NCBI RefSeq assembly: GCF_000526935.1
Contig: NZ_JAHA01000007.1
Coordinates: 248,001-312,000, forward strand
Direction of reading: 5' to 3'
Source of the DNA: Butyrivibrio sp. FCS014
GTDB taxonomy: Bacteria > Bacillota > Clostridia > Lachnospirales > Lachnospiraceae
Length of the DNA stretch: 64,000 bases
Below, one piece after another: positions 8,574-16,804 of the stretch. Below the pieces are notes generated by a model. The model was not told the origin of the DNA and did not search any database. It was given only the letters and a program-made list of their open reading frames with translations. The position numbers and the translations under genes are program-made. Every line of letters starts with the position of its first letter. The stretch's first letter is position 1.

Positions 8574-10049
8574 TTGGTGGAGAGTAAACCGCTTGATGCA
8601 AGTTGTGATAAATTAATATTGACAGAAGAGCAGACACGGTGCGTTCTCAATGCTGGTAAGAGATCTTTGATAATTGAGGGAAAAGGTAAGACTGGAAAAA
8701 GCCTTGTCCTTATGAGAGTGTATGCCAAACTTCTTGAAAACGGAAGTGTAGGAGAAAATAATAAGATTGCTTTTTTTGAATCTATTTCAGAGTTAAATCA
8801 GTATGTTAATAGTATTTATGAAGAGTTAGTTGCTGATAAAGAAGCTCCTGATATGAATTTGATTGATTCAAAAGAAAGAGTACAGACTGCTGAGAAAGCG
8901 CTGGATAAACATAAATCACAATTTGGGAGGCATAGATTTCATAGTATTGATGCTGATTTGTGGCTTGAAGAATTTGATTGGATAAAAGGAATGAATATTG
9001 ATCAAGATGATATAGATGGATATTTGATGCTTGATCATAGTGAACGCGATAAAGCTATTAAAATGAACCCAGCAGACAGAGTCATTGCCTTTCAGATTTT
9101 CTCTATATATAGCGAAATGCTAAAGGATAACAATCAAGTAGATGCATTGGATCAAGCGCTGTATTTGTTCAGACATAAGGAATTGATACCGGATTCTATG
9201 AAGATGTCACATGTATTGTTGGATGATGGGCAACGGCTTACTAAAATACAAGCTTCTATTTTGGGACTACTCAGCACGGGGACAGTGGTTGTCGCAGTAA
9301 ATGGAGCTACGGCAGATGTCAGCTGGGGACCGAAGGATCTTGGGGATAGTGTGGAGATAAGAAGACTTACTATAAGCCAGAAACCGCGTGTTAAAGAGAC
9401 AATAGAAGAAAAACAGGAAGATCCAAAGGAAAAGGCGCCAATAGTAGACAAGAAACACTCTCAAGAAAAAAGGAAATATACAATTGATACGTCTAAGGCT
9501 CGATCAGGATCTTTGTTTAGACAGCTGAGAGAAAAAGGTGGGACAAGAGTTCGTTTGGCGGATGGATTAAATCAGGAAGTTGAAGAACAGCCAAAACTTG
9601 ATAAAGCTGTTTATGATAAGCTTATTGAAGAGAAAACTTTATCATCCTTTTTAGAAGCATTTAAGATGCTTAGAAAATGTATGATTACAAGAAAAATGGA
9701 TGATCAGTATAAAGTTTTGATAGAAAGAATGGTTGTTCTACAAGAATCAATGGAGAAATATAAGGAAGTGTATGATCCGGATATTTATGATTTTTGTGAG
9801 TATTATGTGCCCGAAATTCTTAGGCTGACAGAAACGTATTTAGAATATGTGGATGCAGGTTTGAAATGGAGAATCCTTCATGATAAAGAGACTGATATAG
9901 TATCTGCACTTGAAGGATTAGTAATAGCTATCAATGGTAAAATAGATGAAATATACATGTATGCTTCTATTAACTTGACAGCGAAAGCAAAAGCAGTAGA
10001 AAGCATGATGGGACAAGATGGTTACGTGAAACCGGAATATAAAATATAA
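8574..10049 (+). CDS. Degenerate SF1/UvrD-like P-loop ATPase
   Basis: 491 residues, TTG start with AAGGAG seven bases upstream. The first 60 residues look like helicase motif Q/I: LTEEQTRCVL, then IIEGKGKTGKS (Walker A) and VLMRVYAKLL. A Walker-B-like HVLLDDGQRLTKIQAS follows near residue 205, as in the DEAQ box of UvrD, but the usual GDxxQ and the second RecA domain motifs are not visible. A charged linker (KEKAPIVDKKHSQEKRKYT) leads to a helical C-terminus. It probably acts as a nucleotide switch rather than a helicase, in the place ZorD takes in type I Zorya. This is inference. Confidence 0.6.
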   Translation: MVESKPLDASCDKLILTEEQTRCVLNAGKRSLIIEGKGKTGKSLVLMRVYAKLLENGSVGENNKIAFFESISELNQYVNSIYEELVADKEAPDMNLIDSKERVQTAEKALDKHKSQFGRHRFHSIDADLWLEEFDWIKGMNIDQDDIDGYLMLDHSERDKAIKMNPADRVIAFQIFSIYSEMLKDNNQVDALDQALYLFRHKELIPDSMKMSHVLLDDGQRLTKIQASILGLLSTGTVVVAVNGATADVSWGPKDLGDSVEIRRLTISQKPRVKETIEEKQEDPKEKAPIVDKKHSQEKRKYTIDTSKARSGSLFRQLREKGGTRVRLADGLNQEVEEQPKLDKAVYDKLIEEKTLSSFLEAFKMLRKCMITRKMDDQYKVLIERMVVLQESMEKYKEVYDPDIYDFCEYYVPEILRLTETYLEYVDAGLKWRILHDKETDIVSALEGLVIAINGKIDEIYMYASINLTAKAKAVESMMGQDGYVKPEYKI

Positions 10050-10071
10050 GAAGGAAAAGGAGAAATAAGTA

Positions 10072-11253
10072 ATGGATAATTTGACAAATGCTGAAAATAC
10101 AAAGGTGCCTACATTAACTTTGGATTCAGAGGAAAGAACTATAGATTTAACTGCACTGGAGCCTTCTCTTGCAAAAGATATTTCAAGTGATGTTTCTGGA
10201 AATTTGGCATCAGCGGGCGCAATTGATGAATCAATGTTGTCAGCTGAAGAAAAGAAACAGGTGGATGAGTTTTATAAAAAGATAGACGTTTCTGATATTA
10301 AGCTATTGAACTCATATGGTGCAGGAGCACAAAAAGGAATATCTACTTTTTCGTCAAATATCACTAAAAGAACTATGACGAAAGATGCTGGTGACGTTGG
10401 AGAAAGTTTGCGTGAATTAAAAGTGGCTATAGAAGGAACAACAACTCCTGACAGAATGGGTATATTTGCTATCTTTAAAAAAGGAAAACAGAAACTCAGT
10501 TATTTGGTATCTAACTTTCAAAGTGTAGAAACAAATATTCAGAGGATTGAAAAAGATTTAAGACATCACCAGCAGGTGTTAACGCAAGACGTTTATGTTC
10601 TCGACCAGATGTATAAGCTGAATCTGGAATTTTATCAAGAATTAACTATGTATATTATTGCTGGAAAGAAAGCTTTGTCTGATGCGCGTAATGGGAAGTT
10701 GATCGAACTCAGAGAGAAAGCTGAATTATCTAAGGATCAGTTGGATATTGAGAAATATAGGGATTACGAAAGAGCGTGCAATAGATTTGAAAGGAGAGTC
10801 CATGATTTAGAGGTTACAAGACTTGTTTCTCTTCAGCAAGCACCGCAGATAAGAATAATTCAGGATTCGGATCAGCAGACAATAGACAAGTTAAGGTCCG
10901 ATATTATCAATACCATTCCGCTTTGGAGAAATCAGATGGTAGTTGCTCTCGGTATCCAGCATACTACAGATGCTCTTAATGCTCAAAGTGCTTTGGATGA
11001 GATGACCAATGAGATGTTTAGACGGAACTCAGAAACACTAAAACAGGGGGCGATAGATGCTGCGTTGGCTTCAGAGAGAGATATTATAGATATTGACACT
11101 CTCAGAAAAGTTAACGCGGATATTATTTCTTCAATAAATGAAGTTGTTAAAATTCACGAAGAAGGCAATAGAAGAAGAGCTGATGCGCAAAATGAGATGG
11201 TAAAGCTTGAAGAAGAACTTAAGCAAGCTTTACTAGATGCAGGTCAGAGATAA
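10072..11253 (+). CDS. TelA/KlaA-family protein
   Basis: 393 residues with TelA (toxic anion resistance) features: SSYGAG-like NSYGAGAQKGISTFSSNI, a DVGESLRELKVAIE helix, and long amphipathic helices through RIEKDLRHHQQVLTQDV and IREKAEL-type segments to LEEELKQALLDAGQR. TelA proteins are implicated in tellurite, phage and colicin resistance, but their biochemistry is unclear. AAAAGGAG precedes the ATG, and 22 bases separate it from the ATPase gene. Its place in a ZorAB operon is unusual to my knowledge. Family call is good; role here is unknown. Confidence 0.75.
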   Translation: MDNLTNAENTKVPTLTLDSEERTIDLTALEPSLAKDISSDVSGNLASAGAIDESMLSAEEKKQVDEFYKKIDVSDIKLLNSYGAGAQKGISTFSSNITKRTMTKDAGDVGESLRELKVAIEGTTTPDRMGIFAIFKKGKQKLSYLVSNFQSVETNIQRIEKDLRHHQQVLTQDVYVLDQMYKLNLEFYQELTMYIIAGKKALSDARNGKLIELREKAELSKDQLDIEKYRDYERACNRFERRVHDLEVTRLVSLQQAPQIRIIQDSDQQTIDKLRSDIINTIPLWRNQMVVALGIQHTTDALNAQSALDEMTNEMFRRNSETLKQGAIDAALASERDIIDIDTLRKVNADIISSINEVVKIHEEGNRRRADAQNEMVKLEEELKQALLDAGQR

Positions 11254-11271
11254 TGATTAGATGGGTTTTAT

Positions 11272-12066
11272 ATGGCTACACGTTATACACCATATGTCAC
11301 TAGAAGGCAAAGATTGGCATACAGGGAAAAAAAGAAAAGAATAGTATTATGCGCAATTATAGTCTGTTTGGCTATACTTGTGCTTGTTAAAATATGCGGT
11401 TTTTTATATAAGAATTTAGCAAGGAAATCATTAATTTATGATTCTCAGGGATCTGTAAGTATAGTTGATAGGGATCCGGATGACATACCGCTGTATGATG
11501 GGGCGGATTACAGTGTTTTAAATGATGGTAAACCATCCTTTAACTCATGGGATATAGATAATATTTCAGGAGAGCATTATAGTGAATTGGATGGATGGGG
11601 CAGGTGTGGAGTTGCTTATGCAATGCTAGATAGAACTATGATGCCTACAGAGGCGCGCGAAGGGATTGGGCAGATTAAGCCATCGGGATGGCAGCAGGCC
11701 AAATATGAAGGTGTTGTTGACTCAGATCCTCCATATCTCTATAACAGATGTCACTTGATCGCATATGCGCTGACTGGACAGAATGCCAATGAGAAGAATC
11801 TCATTACCGGTACGAGGTACATGAATGTTAAGGCGATGCTCCCTTGGGAAGAGAAAGTAATGCATTATCTTGATAATTCAGAAAACCATGTGCTTTACCG
11901 GGTGACCCCATATTTTAAGCTTAATGAGCTGGTTGCCAGAGGTGTAGAAATAGAAGCTTATTCTGTTGAAGATAAAGGAGAAGGGGTAAACTTTCATGTT
12001 TTTGTATATAATGTGCAGCCGGGGGTAGTGATTGACTATTCGTCAGGAAAAAGTAGGCTTGAATAA
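11272..12066 (+). CDS. Membrane-anchored DNA/RNA non-specific endonuclease
   Basis: 264 residues. A basic N-terminus and one helix (IVLCAIIVCLAILVLVKICG, residues 24-43) would place the rest outside the membrane. The nuclease part shows YNRCHLIAYALTGQNANEKN, then LITGTRYMNVKAMLPWE, the beta-beta-alpha-metal signature of the EndA/streptodornase family. The catalytic His is in RCH and the metal-binding Asn in the NAN/NEKN region. It is 18 bases after telA and before a terminator, so it is the last gene of the operon. Location suggests cleavage of DNA at the cell surface, possibly incoming phage DNA. Confidence 0.82.
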   Translation: MATRYTPYVTRRQRLAYREKKKRIVLCAIIVCLAILVLVKICGFLYKNLARKSLIYDSQGSVSIVDRDPDDIPLYDGADYSVLNDGKPSFNSWDIDNISGEHYSELDGWGRCGVAYAMLDRTMMPTEAREGIGQIKPSGWQQAKYEGVVDSDPPYLYNRCHLIAYALTGQNANEKNLITGTRYMNVKAMLPWEEKVMHYLDNSENHVLYRVTPYFKLNELVARGVEIEAYSVEDKGEGVNFHVFVYNVQPGVVIDYSSGKSRLE

Positions 12067-12098
12067 GCAGATGAGTATGGATGATAGTACAGATAGGC

Positions 12099-12136
12099 AG
12101 CTGAAGCGAGAAATTCGCTTTGGCTGACTTTTTGTA
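12099..12136 (+). terminator. Terminator of the Zorya-like operon
   Basis: AGCTGAAGCGA pairs along 11 bases (with G-T wobbles) with TCGCTTTGGCT, followed by GACTTTTTG. A sister copy with the same flanks lies at 21859. Confidence 0.8.
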
Positions 12137-12159
12137 ACGAAATAGAAATAAAAAGAGCA

Positions 12160-12170
12160 GCCAGATTAGG
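12160..12170. repeat. Left target-site duplication of the IS4-family element
   Basis: GCCAGATTAGG, identical to 16781-16791. Eleven bases is a size typical of IS4-family insertions. Confidence 0.9.
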
Positions 12171-12212
12171 CAATGTCATTAAGTTAGTATGACAATACAA
12201 AAATGGCAACAG

Positions 12213-12247
12213 ACTGAGGATGAAGTATTTTACTCTTCATCCTCAGT
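12213..12247 (+). terminator. IS4-end hairpin
   Basis: ACTGAGGATGAAG, a 9-base loop and CTTCATCCTCAGT form a perfect 13-bp stem, followed by TTCTTCTTTTT. It would stop rightward transcription entering the element. Confidence 0.75.
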
Positions 12248-12317
12248 TTCTTCTTTTTAGGGCATAGCAAATAGACGGATTTTCTCCGCCAAAATAAAAT
12301 TATGCAGCTTATTGTTT

Positions 12318-12995
12318 TTATGCTACTCTGTATAGGAAACTATGATATATCTTGCCAGTTAGTTTTCTTTCCCGATGTCTATCTGGCCTTATAGGAACTA
12401 GATTTTTTGATATAATGGTTTCCAAATCAGGTGATGATGCCTTTCCTCGATAGAACAATCTACACATATGCACTGCAACCGAAAAATTCGCTTTATATGT
12501 ATGTTTCCTTTGCTTTTTATCAATGACTACGTGCGAGGTAATCATTTCAGCAAAGTTATACATTATAAGATGTGCGTAGATTTCTTGTTGGATGCACATC
12601 ACCTTTTTTGAATGAAAATCCAGCATTCCTGTTGTATATTTCAGGTCTCTGAAAGATGTTTCTATTCCCCAGCGAACTGCATATAATTCTTTTAGCTTTT
12701 CTGGCGGATATGTATCTGGTTCAAGATTAGTGAGTACCGTTTCATAGCCATTTTCTGAGATCTTAAATCGAACAATCCGGAATCTAAGATTATAACTAAG
12801 TGTTGGATCTGCTTTTCTTGATTTTGATGGAAGATAATCAAATGTCGAAGTGGCTGCTATAAATTTATAATGATTCCTGTCCTTGTATAACTCTTTGGTT
12901 TCTTTGTTTTGTCGGCGTATCAAATTCATGGATATAGGTACATCGTATTCTGGTTTCTTTGGAAGGTCATAACCCTCTTTCATTCCTGTTTTTCC
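12318..12995 (-). pseudogene. IS4-family transposase, C-terminal half
   Basis: The fragment carries YAVRWGIETSFRDLK, a perfect Y-(2)-R-(3)-E-(6)-K signature of IS4-family DDE transposases; the Glu is the third catalytic residue. The open frame from 12983 is a broken end. Joining codons on both sides of the IS21 insertion (after removing one copy of the 5-bp duplication) gives a continuous reading ...IRIKDGKTGMKEGYD. So the gene was whole before the IS21 arrived. Confidence 0.9.
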
Positions 12996-13143
12996 ATCTT
13001 TGTAACCGGCAAGTACTTTTCCCGAAATTTCGGCATTTAATTTTCCCGAATCCGCGGCATTTAAGATTCCATAGCCAGCGGCATTTTATTTTCCATACTT
13101 GTCTTTATTCTTGGGCTGCCGCGTAAACGGCAGCCCTTGTTGC

Positions 13144-13539
13144 TTAATTACCAAAAATGAAGTCAAGATCCCTGCCTTTTAGCTTGGAAAAGTCGATATC
13201 GTCCAAAGGCTCTGGGGCATGATTTCTGGAGTCATCACTGTATCCGTAATAATCCATCATATACTTTCTGGCGTCTTCGGGATTCATGCCTTTTGTTGCC
13301 TGTCTTAGCTCTTCCTCTTCACGGTATATGTCGAGGAAATCTATAGGATATCCGCCCTCACACACAGCCATGGCATTGTTCTCATGAACGCTGTGACCTG
13401 CCGCCACCCATTCACGCAAGGCCTTGCATTCCTTGGCTGTCATCTTTGTCTCTTTCAGATATTCTTTAAGCTCTTCATCAAGCATAGCCTGGTATTCTTG
13501 TTCTTTTATCATATGTTCACTTATCCTTTCCGGTTTCAT
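13144..13539 (-). CDS. IS21 accessory protein
   Basis: 131 acidic residues, overlapping the istB end by 23 bases and lying inside the element. A helical N-terminus (EQEYQAMLDEELKEYLKE) is followed by segments like ALREWVAAGHSV and YMMDYYGYSDDSRNHAPEP. No enzyme motif is visible. Its position after istB suggests a translation-coupled accessory or immunity factor. Most IS21 elements have only istA and istB, so this is an extra gene of unknown role. Confidence 0.75.
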   Translation of the reverse strand: MKPERISEHMIKEQEYQAMLDEELKEYLKETKMTAKECKALREWVAAGHSVHENNAMAVCEGGYPIDFLDIYREEEELRQATKGMNPEDARKYMMDYYGYSDDSRNHAPEPLDDIDFSKLKGRDLDFIFGN

Positions 13540-14281
13540 TTAAAAATGATTTCCTGTTCTCAAGTCTGTAGCTCTTACCATTCATGGGGATCTTGTCACA
13601 CTGGAAGGAGAGCCTGTCCAGAATGGCAGTTGCAAGCGCTGCATCTCCGAGAAACTCAGTCCATTCTTCAAATCCTTTGTTGGTAGTAATGATTATCGAA
13701 GTGCGTTCCTGAAGCTCTGATATCAGCTGAAAGAACAGATTCCCTTCAATAGCAGTGATGGGGAGGTATCCAACCTCGTCTATTATCAGAAGGTTTGATG
13801 AACGTATCCTTCTAAGCTTTACACCTGCATGTCGGTCAATCTCTTCAGTGCGGAGGACCTTTATCAGCGACTGCATGGTTGTGTAGCTTACCTTGTAACC
13901 GTCTTCACATGCCTGATATCCAAGTCCTATCGCAAGATGTGTCTTGCCAACTCCGGGCGGACCGGAAAGTATTAAGTTGTATAGCCCGTCAATCCAGGTA
14001 AGCTCTGTGAGCTGTTTGAACTGCTTCTTGCTTATGGCTTTGCAGAAGGTCAGATCAAAGTCCTTAAGATATTTAGGGTAGGGAAATCCTGCCTCCTTTA
14101 TTCGTTTATCCCTTGCCTTGTTCTGACGGTAAAGTATCTCTCCGTCAAAGACATATGTAAGGAAATCCAGGTAGCTTTGCTGCTCGGTTTCAGCTGTGTG
14201 GATCACTTCATCAAGGGCATCTCTTGTATGTATCAGCCCAAGGCTTCTGGCTGAAGTCTTTAAGGTCTGTATCTTATCCAT
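13517..14281 (-). CDS. istB: IstB, IS21 transposition ATPase
   Basis: 254 residues. Walker A is LSGPPGVGKTHLAIG and Walker B NLLIIDEVGYLP; both are DnaA/IstB type. IstB forms ATP-dependent filaments on target DNA and remodels it for IstA. It overlaps the istA stop by eight bases, so translation is coupled. Confidence 0.95.
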   Translation of the reverse strand: MDKIQTLKTSARSLGLIHTRDALDEVIHTAETEQQSYLDFLTYVFDGEILYRQNKARDKRIKEAGFPYPKYLKDFDLTFCKAISKKQFKQLTELTWIDGLYNLILSGPPGVGKTHLAIGLGYQACEDGYKVSYTTMQSLIKVLRTEEIDRHAGVKLRRIRSSNLLIIDEVGYLPITAIEGNLFFQLISELQERTSIIITTNKGFEEWTEFLGDAALATAILDRLSFQCDKIPMNGKSYRLENRKSFLNETGKDK

Positions 14282-15836
14282 TCAGCGCACCTCCCTTCAT
14301 GGCATTCTCATATATCCTGAGATCGCGTATTTCAGGGCTGCCGCCTCTGTATTTCTCCGGCAGCTGTACCTTGCCGGGTTTCTCTGTTTTGTTCCTGTCC
14401 TCTTCAAAACTGAACAGATATGCAGTGGCTGATTTAAGTTCAACAGCGGAGTAAATGTCTCTTTCAAGGCAATACGAAAGTGCACCGTTTATGAATCTGC
14501 CCTCGTATTCATTAAAGAGCTTTTTGACTATCTGAAGCTGGTCACGGTAGTACCTCTGCTTCCGATGATACAGCTCTTCAAAGAACTCGCTGGCAGACTC
14601 GCTGTCAGTGAACCGAGACAGAACATCTGCTTCAAGTTCCTTTAATGACTGGCTTTTCTCGCGGTAGTCATCGGTAGTTGATCCAATGAGTTCGCCCTTT
14701 CCGTTAGATACCGGATGTGTTGCATATATCTCACCGGTCGCAGCATCAACGATTGAAACTTCTCCACCCTCAGTGATCATGTAAACCTTCTTGCCTCTGG
14801 AATAAGTTCCCTTAGGCACACGGTATCTGTTGCTGTGGAAAAGTACCACGTTGTCTTTGCGGACCTGATAGGTTATACTTTCGTTGACAGGTTTTTCAAA
14901 ACTGTACTCAGATACTGGTATGAGGTATTCCTTTTCGAGGGCGAACACTTCTGCCGGTATCTTTTTTGTTGTTTCATGAACCTTGCTGTTTCCGGTTCTT
15001 TCAAGCCATGCGATACAGTCTTCGTTAAAGCTGTCTATATCTTTAAATATCCTGTGCTCAGCAAAGCCGTGCTTTACATACTTTACTACGTTCTCGATAC
15101 GTCCTTTGCTTTCCGGATCGGCTCCATGACACAGGAATACGCCAAATCCGATTGTTTCTTTGAATATCTGGAACTCGTCTGTATAGATGATATCCCCATG
15201 ATTCTCGCTGACTGCAAGTATCTTATCCTGATCATAGACGATTTCCTGGGGCCTTCCGCCAAAGAATTCAAATGCCTTGATATGAGCCTGTATAAAGCTG
15301 CTCGTCGTCCAGGGACGTTCTCTCCACAAAGCATACTTTTGACGGGAGTTGGAGAGCACCATGGCAAAGCAGTACACTTTCTTGGTGCGCCCAGAGAGAG
15401 TTTCAAGCTTTATTTCTCCCATGTCGACCTGTCCCTGTTTTCCAAAGGGTGGATCATCTGTAGCTTCGTATTGCCTTTGATGCTCAGGCTTTTTGATGCC
15501 ATACTCTTCTCTGATGGCTACAACATAGTTCCTGAAAGCTCGTTCCTGGAATTCCAGCTCATTCTTACCCGTTTGCTCTTTGATCCAGTCATAAATCTGT
15601 GCGGCTGTCATATCTGGATATTTCTGAAGGCATTCTACAACGTATTCCTTGTAGATGTCTGCCTTCTTGTGTCTGCAACCAGCATTCTGCCTGGCTACAG
15701 CAAAGTCATCGGGTGGCATGTCCCAGTACTTGTTGACTGTCTTGAAGTCGATACCAAGCTTTTTACTGGTCTGCGATTTGTTTAGTTTGTGACGTTTCAG
15801 TTCTTGAATTTTTTCATAGATCATCCAACTTTTCAC
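14274..15836 (-). CDS. istA: IstA, IS21 transposase
   Basis: 520 residues. The N-terminus has the helix-turn-helix (IQELKRHKLNKSQTSKKLGI). The retroviral-integrase-type DDE core has its first Asp in GQVDMGEIKLETL, a second near EIVYDQDKI and the Glu in GRIENVVKYVKHGF. A C-terminal beta-barrel follows (RYRVPKGTYSRGKKVYMI). Length matches the family. It is first in the element's operon, with a ribosome site GAGGTGAAGAAAGG upstream of the start on the minus strand. Confidence 0.95.
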   Translation of the reverse strand: MKSWMIYEKIQELKRHKLNKSQTSKKLGIDFKTVNKYWDMPPDDFAVARQNAGCRHKKADIYKEYVVECLQKYPDMTAAQIYDWIKEQTGKNELEFQERAFRNYVVAIREEYGIKKPEHQRQYEATDDPPFGKQGQVDMGEIKLETLSGRTKKVYCFAMVLSNSRQKYALWRERPWTTSSFIQAHIKAFEFFGGRPQEIVYDQDKILAVSENHGDIIYTDEFQIFKETIGFGVFLCHGADPESKGRIENVVKYVKHGFAEHRIFKDIDSFNEDCIAWLERTGNSKVHETTKKIPAEVFALEKEYLIPVSEYSFEKPVNESITYQVRKDNVVLFHSNRYRVPKGTYSRGKKVYMITEGGEVSIVDAATGEIYATHPVSNGKGELIGSTTDDYREKSQSLKELEADVLSRFTDSESASEFFEELYHRKQRYYRDQLQIVKKLFNEYEGRFINGALSYCLERDIYSAVELKSATAYLFSFEEDRNKTEKPGKVQLPEKYRGGSPEIRDLRIYENAMKGGALNG

Positions 15837-15957
15837 CTTTCTTCACCTCCAAAGAAAAGTATATCTTTGGAAGCATGATCTATGGAAAATAAAATGCCGA
15901 AACTATGGAATTTTAAATGCCGCTGGCTATGGAATATATTTTACCGTTTACAATCTT

Positions 15958-16591
15958 TTATACGAATAAGAAAATACCATCCTTTTTCTTGAACGTGAGC
16001 CATGTTGTTATAAGATTCATAGCCTCTATCAGCAATTACAATGGCTTTTGGTATATTTGATCTATCTATCATTTCTGCAAAAGCTTTATGTTCGTTGGCT
16101 ATTCTATCTTTTTGGATAATAGCATCACTATAGATACAATGCTTAAGATCATACAGCGCATTCAAATGTAGTAAGTTGTATGGTTTTTGGCCATTTGAGC
16201 CAGGATAAAATGAGTCGGTATCTTCTGGGGCGGTAGCTATTTGAATTCTGGAACCATCAACCGCTAATAAATGAATCTCTTCTTTAAATGTACTGGTTAT
16301 TTCATGAGAAAACTCGCGGAATACTTTCAGAAAAGCATTAGGACTGATCTTACAACGTTGTTGCGAAAACGCTGAAGCAGTAGGAACATCAGACGATGCA
16401 TTAAAAAAATCTATCAATTCATTAGTCAGGCTTCCACTTTGCATTCCGATTATGCCTGTGATCAATTTCTCCATAGTAAGTTTCCTTTTGCGTGAAAAAT
16501 CCTTTTCTGGATTGACGCAATACAATTTAGAGTTTTTCACTACTCTACGAATATTTGACATCAAAAGATTTTTTAGTTGTTTGGGTTTCAT
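15958..16591 (-). pseudogene. IS4-family transposase, N-terminal half
   Basis: Starts at ATG 16591 with AAGGAGGTGCAC as ribosome site. It holds the first catalytic Asp in LLAVDGSRIQIA and the second in AIVIADRGYESYN. The frame runs out after IRIKD, where the IS21 insertion adds six alien residues and a stop (TAA, 15941-15943). Partner of the fragment at 12318-12995. Confidence 0.9.
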
Positions 16592-16633
16592 GTGCACCTC
16601 CTTGAAATCGAGAATTATGCTTACAATTTCAAG

Positions 16634-16678
16634 GGCCGCTTTCGCTACCTCTAAATAAAATCAGTAGCGAAAGCGGCC
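16634..16678. repeat. Perfect 15-bp hairpin in the IS4 leader
   Basis: GGCCGCTTTCGCTAC, a 15-base loop, then GTAGCGAAAGCGGCC. It lies between the right IS end and the transposase ribosome site. Such leader hairpins can stop read-through from neighbouring genes and limit translation from outside transcripts. Confidence 0.75.
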
Positions 16679-16780
16679 GCACTTTTTAGCTTTTATGTCA
16701 ACATTTTTTCAGAAAAAAAGACCCCTACATCATTTCTGATGTAGAGATCTTTATAGTGTCACCTTAACTTAATGACATTG

Positions 16781-16798
16781 GCCAGATTAGGCTGCTCG
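16781..16798 (-). terminator. Half of a split terminator for the hxs operon, with right IS4 target duplication
   Basis: Removing the IS4 element and one 11-bp copy joins AAAAAGAGCAGCCAGATTAGG with CTGCTC. This recreates an 8-bp stem, GAGCAGCC-AGATTA-GGCTGCTC, that ends in TTTTTATTTC on the minus strand. It would be the natural terminator of the hxs operon ending at 16805. The insertion split it; transcripts from hxsA now run into the IS. Confidence 0.75.
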
Positions 16799-16804
16799 TA
16801 GTAT

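Larger units (their letters stand above)
13001..15952 (-). mobile_element. Complete IS21-family element inside the IS4 transposase
   Basis: The 2,952-bp element has ends TGTAACCGGC (left) and the complement of TGTAAACGG (right). It is flanked by the direct 5-bp duplication ATCTT (12996-13000 and 15953-15957). Sub-terminal copies of a box reading CCAGCGGCATTT/ATTCCATAG occur at both ends (about 13035-13100 and 15880-15935), the multiple transposase-binding repeats usual in IS21. It carries istA, istB and one extra small gene, all intact, so it may be active. Confidence 0.92.
12171..16780 (-). mobile_element. IS4-family insertion sequence, interrupted by an IS21 element
   Basis: The ends are inverted repeats: CAATGTCATTAAGTTA at 12171, and its complement ending at 16780. 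Both ends are flanked by the 11-bp duplication GCCAGATTAGG. Inside, on the minus strand, is a transposase whose two halves are separated by an IS21 element at 13001-15952; without it the IS is about 1.65 kb. Hairpins near each end (12213-12247, 16634-16678, 16732-16752) probably block outside transcription. The element is inactive unless transposase is supplied in trans. Confidence 0.9.

Noticed and set aside
10072-11253. Tellurite-resistance operon.
   Set aside because: No TerC/TerD or XpaC-like genes accompany the TelA protein here.
14835-15785. A 316-codon plus-strand frame opposite istA.
   Set aside because: It is the shadow of the istA gene; composition and lack of a ribosome site argue against it.
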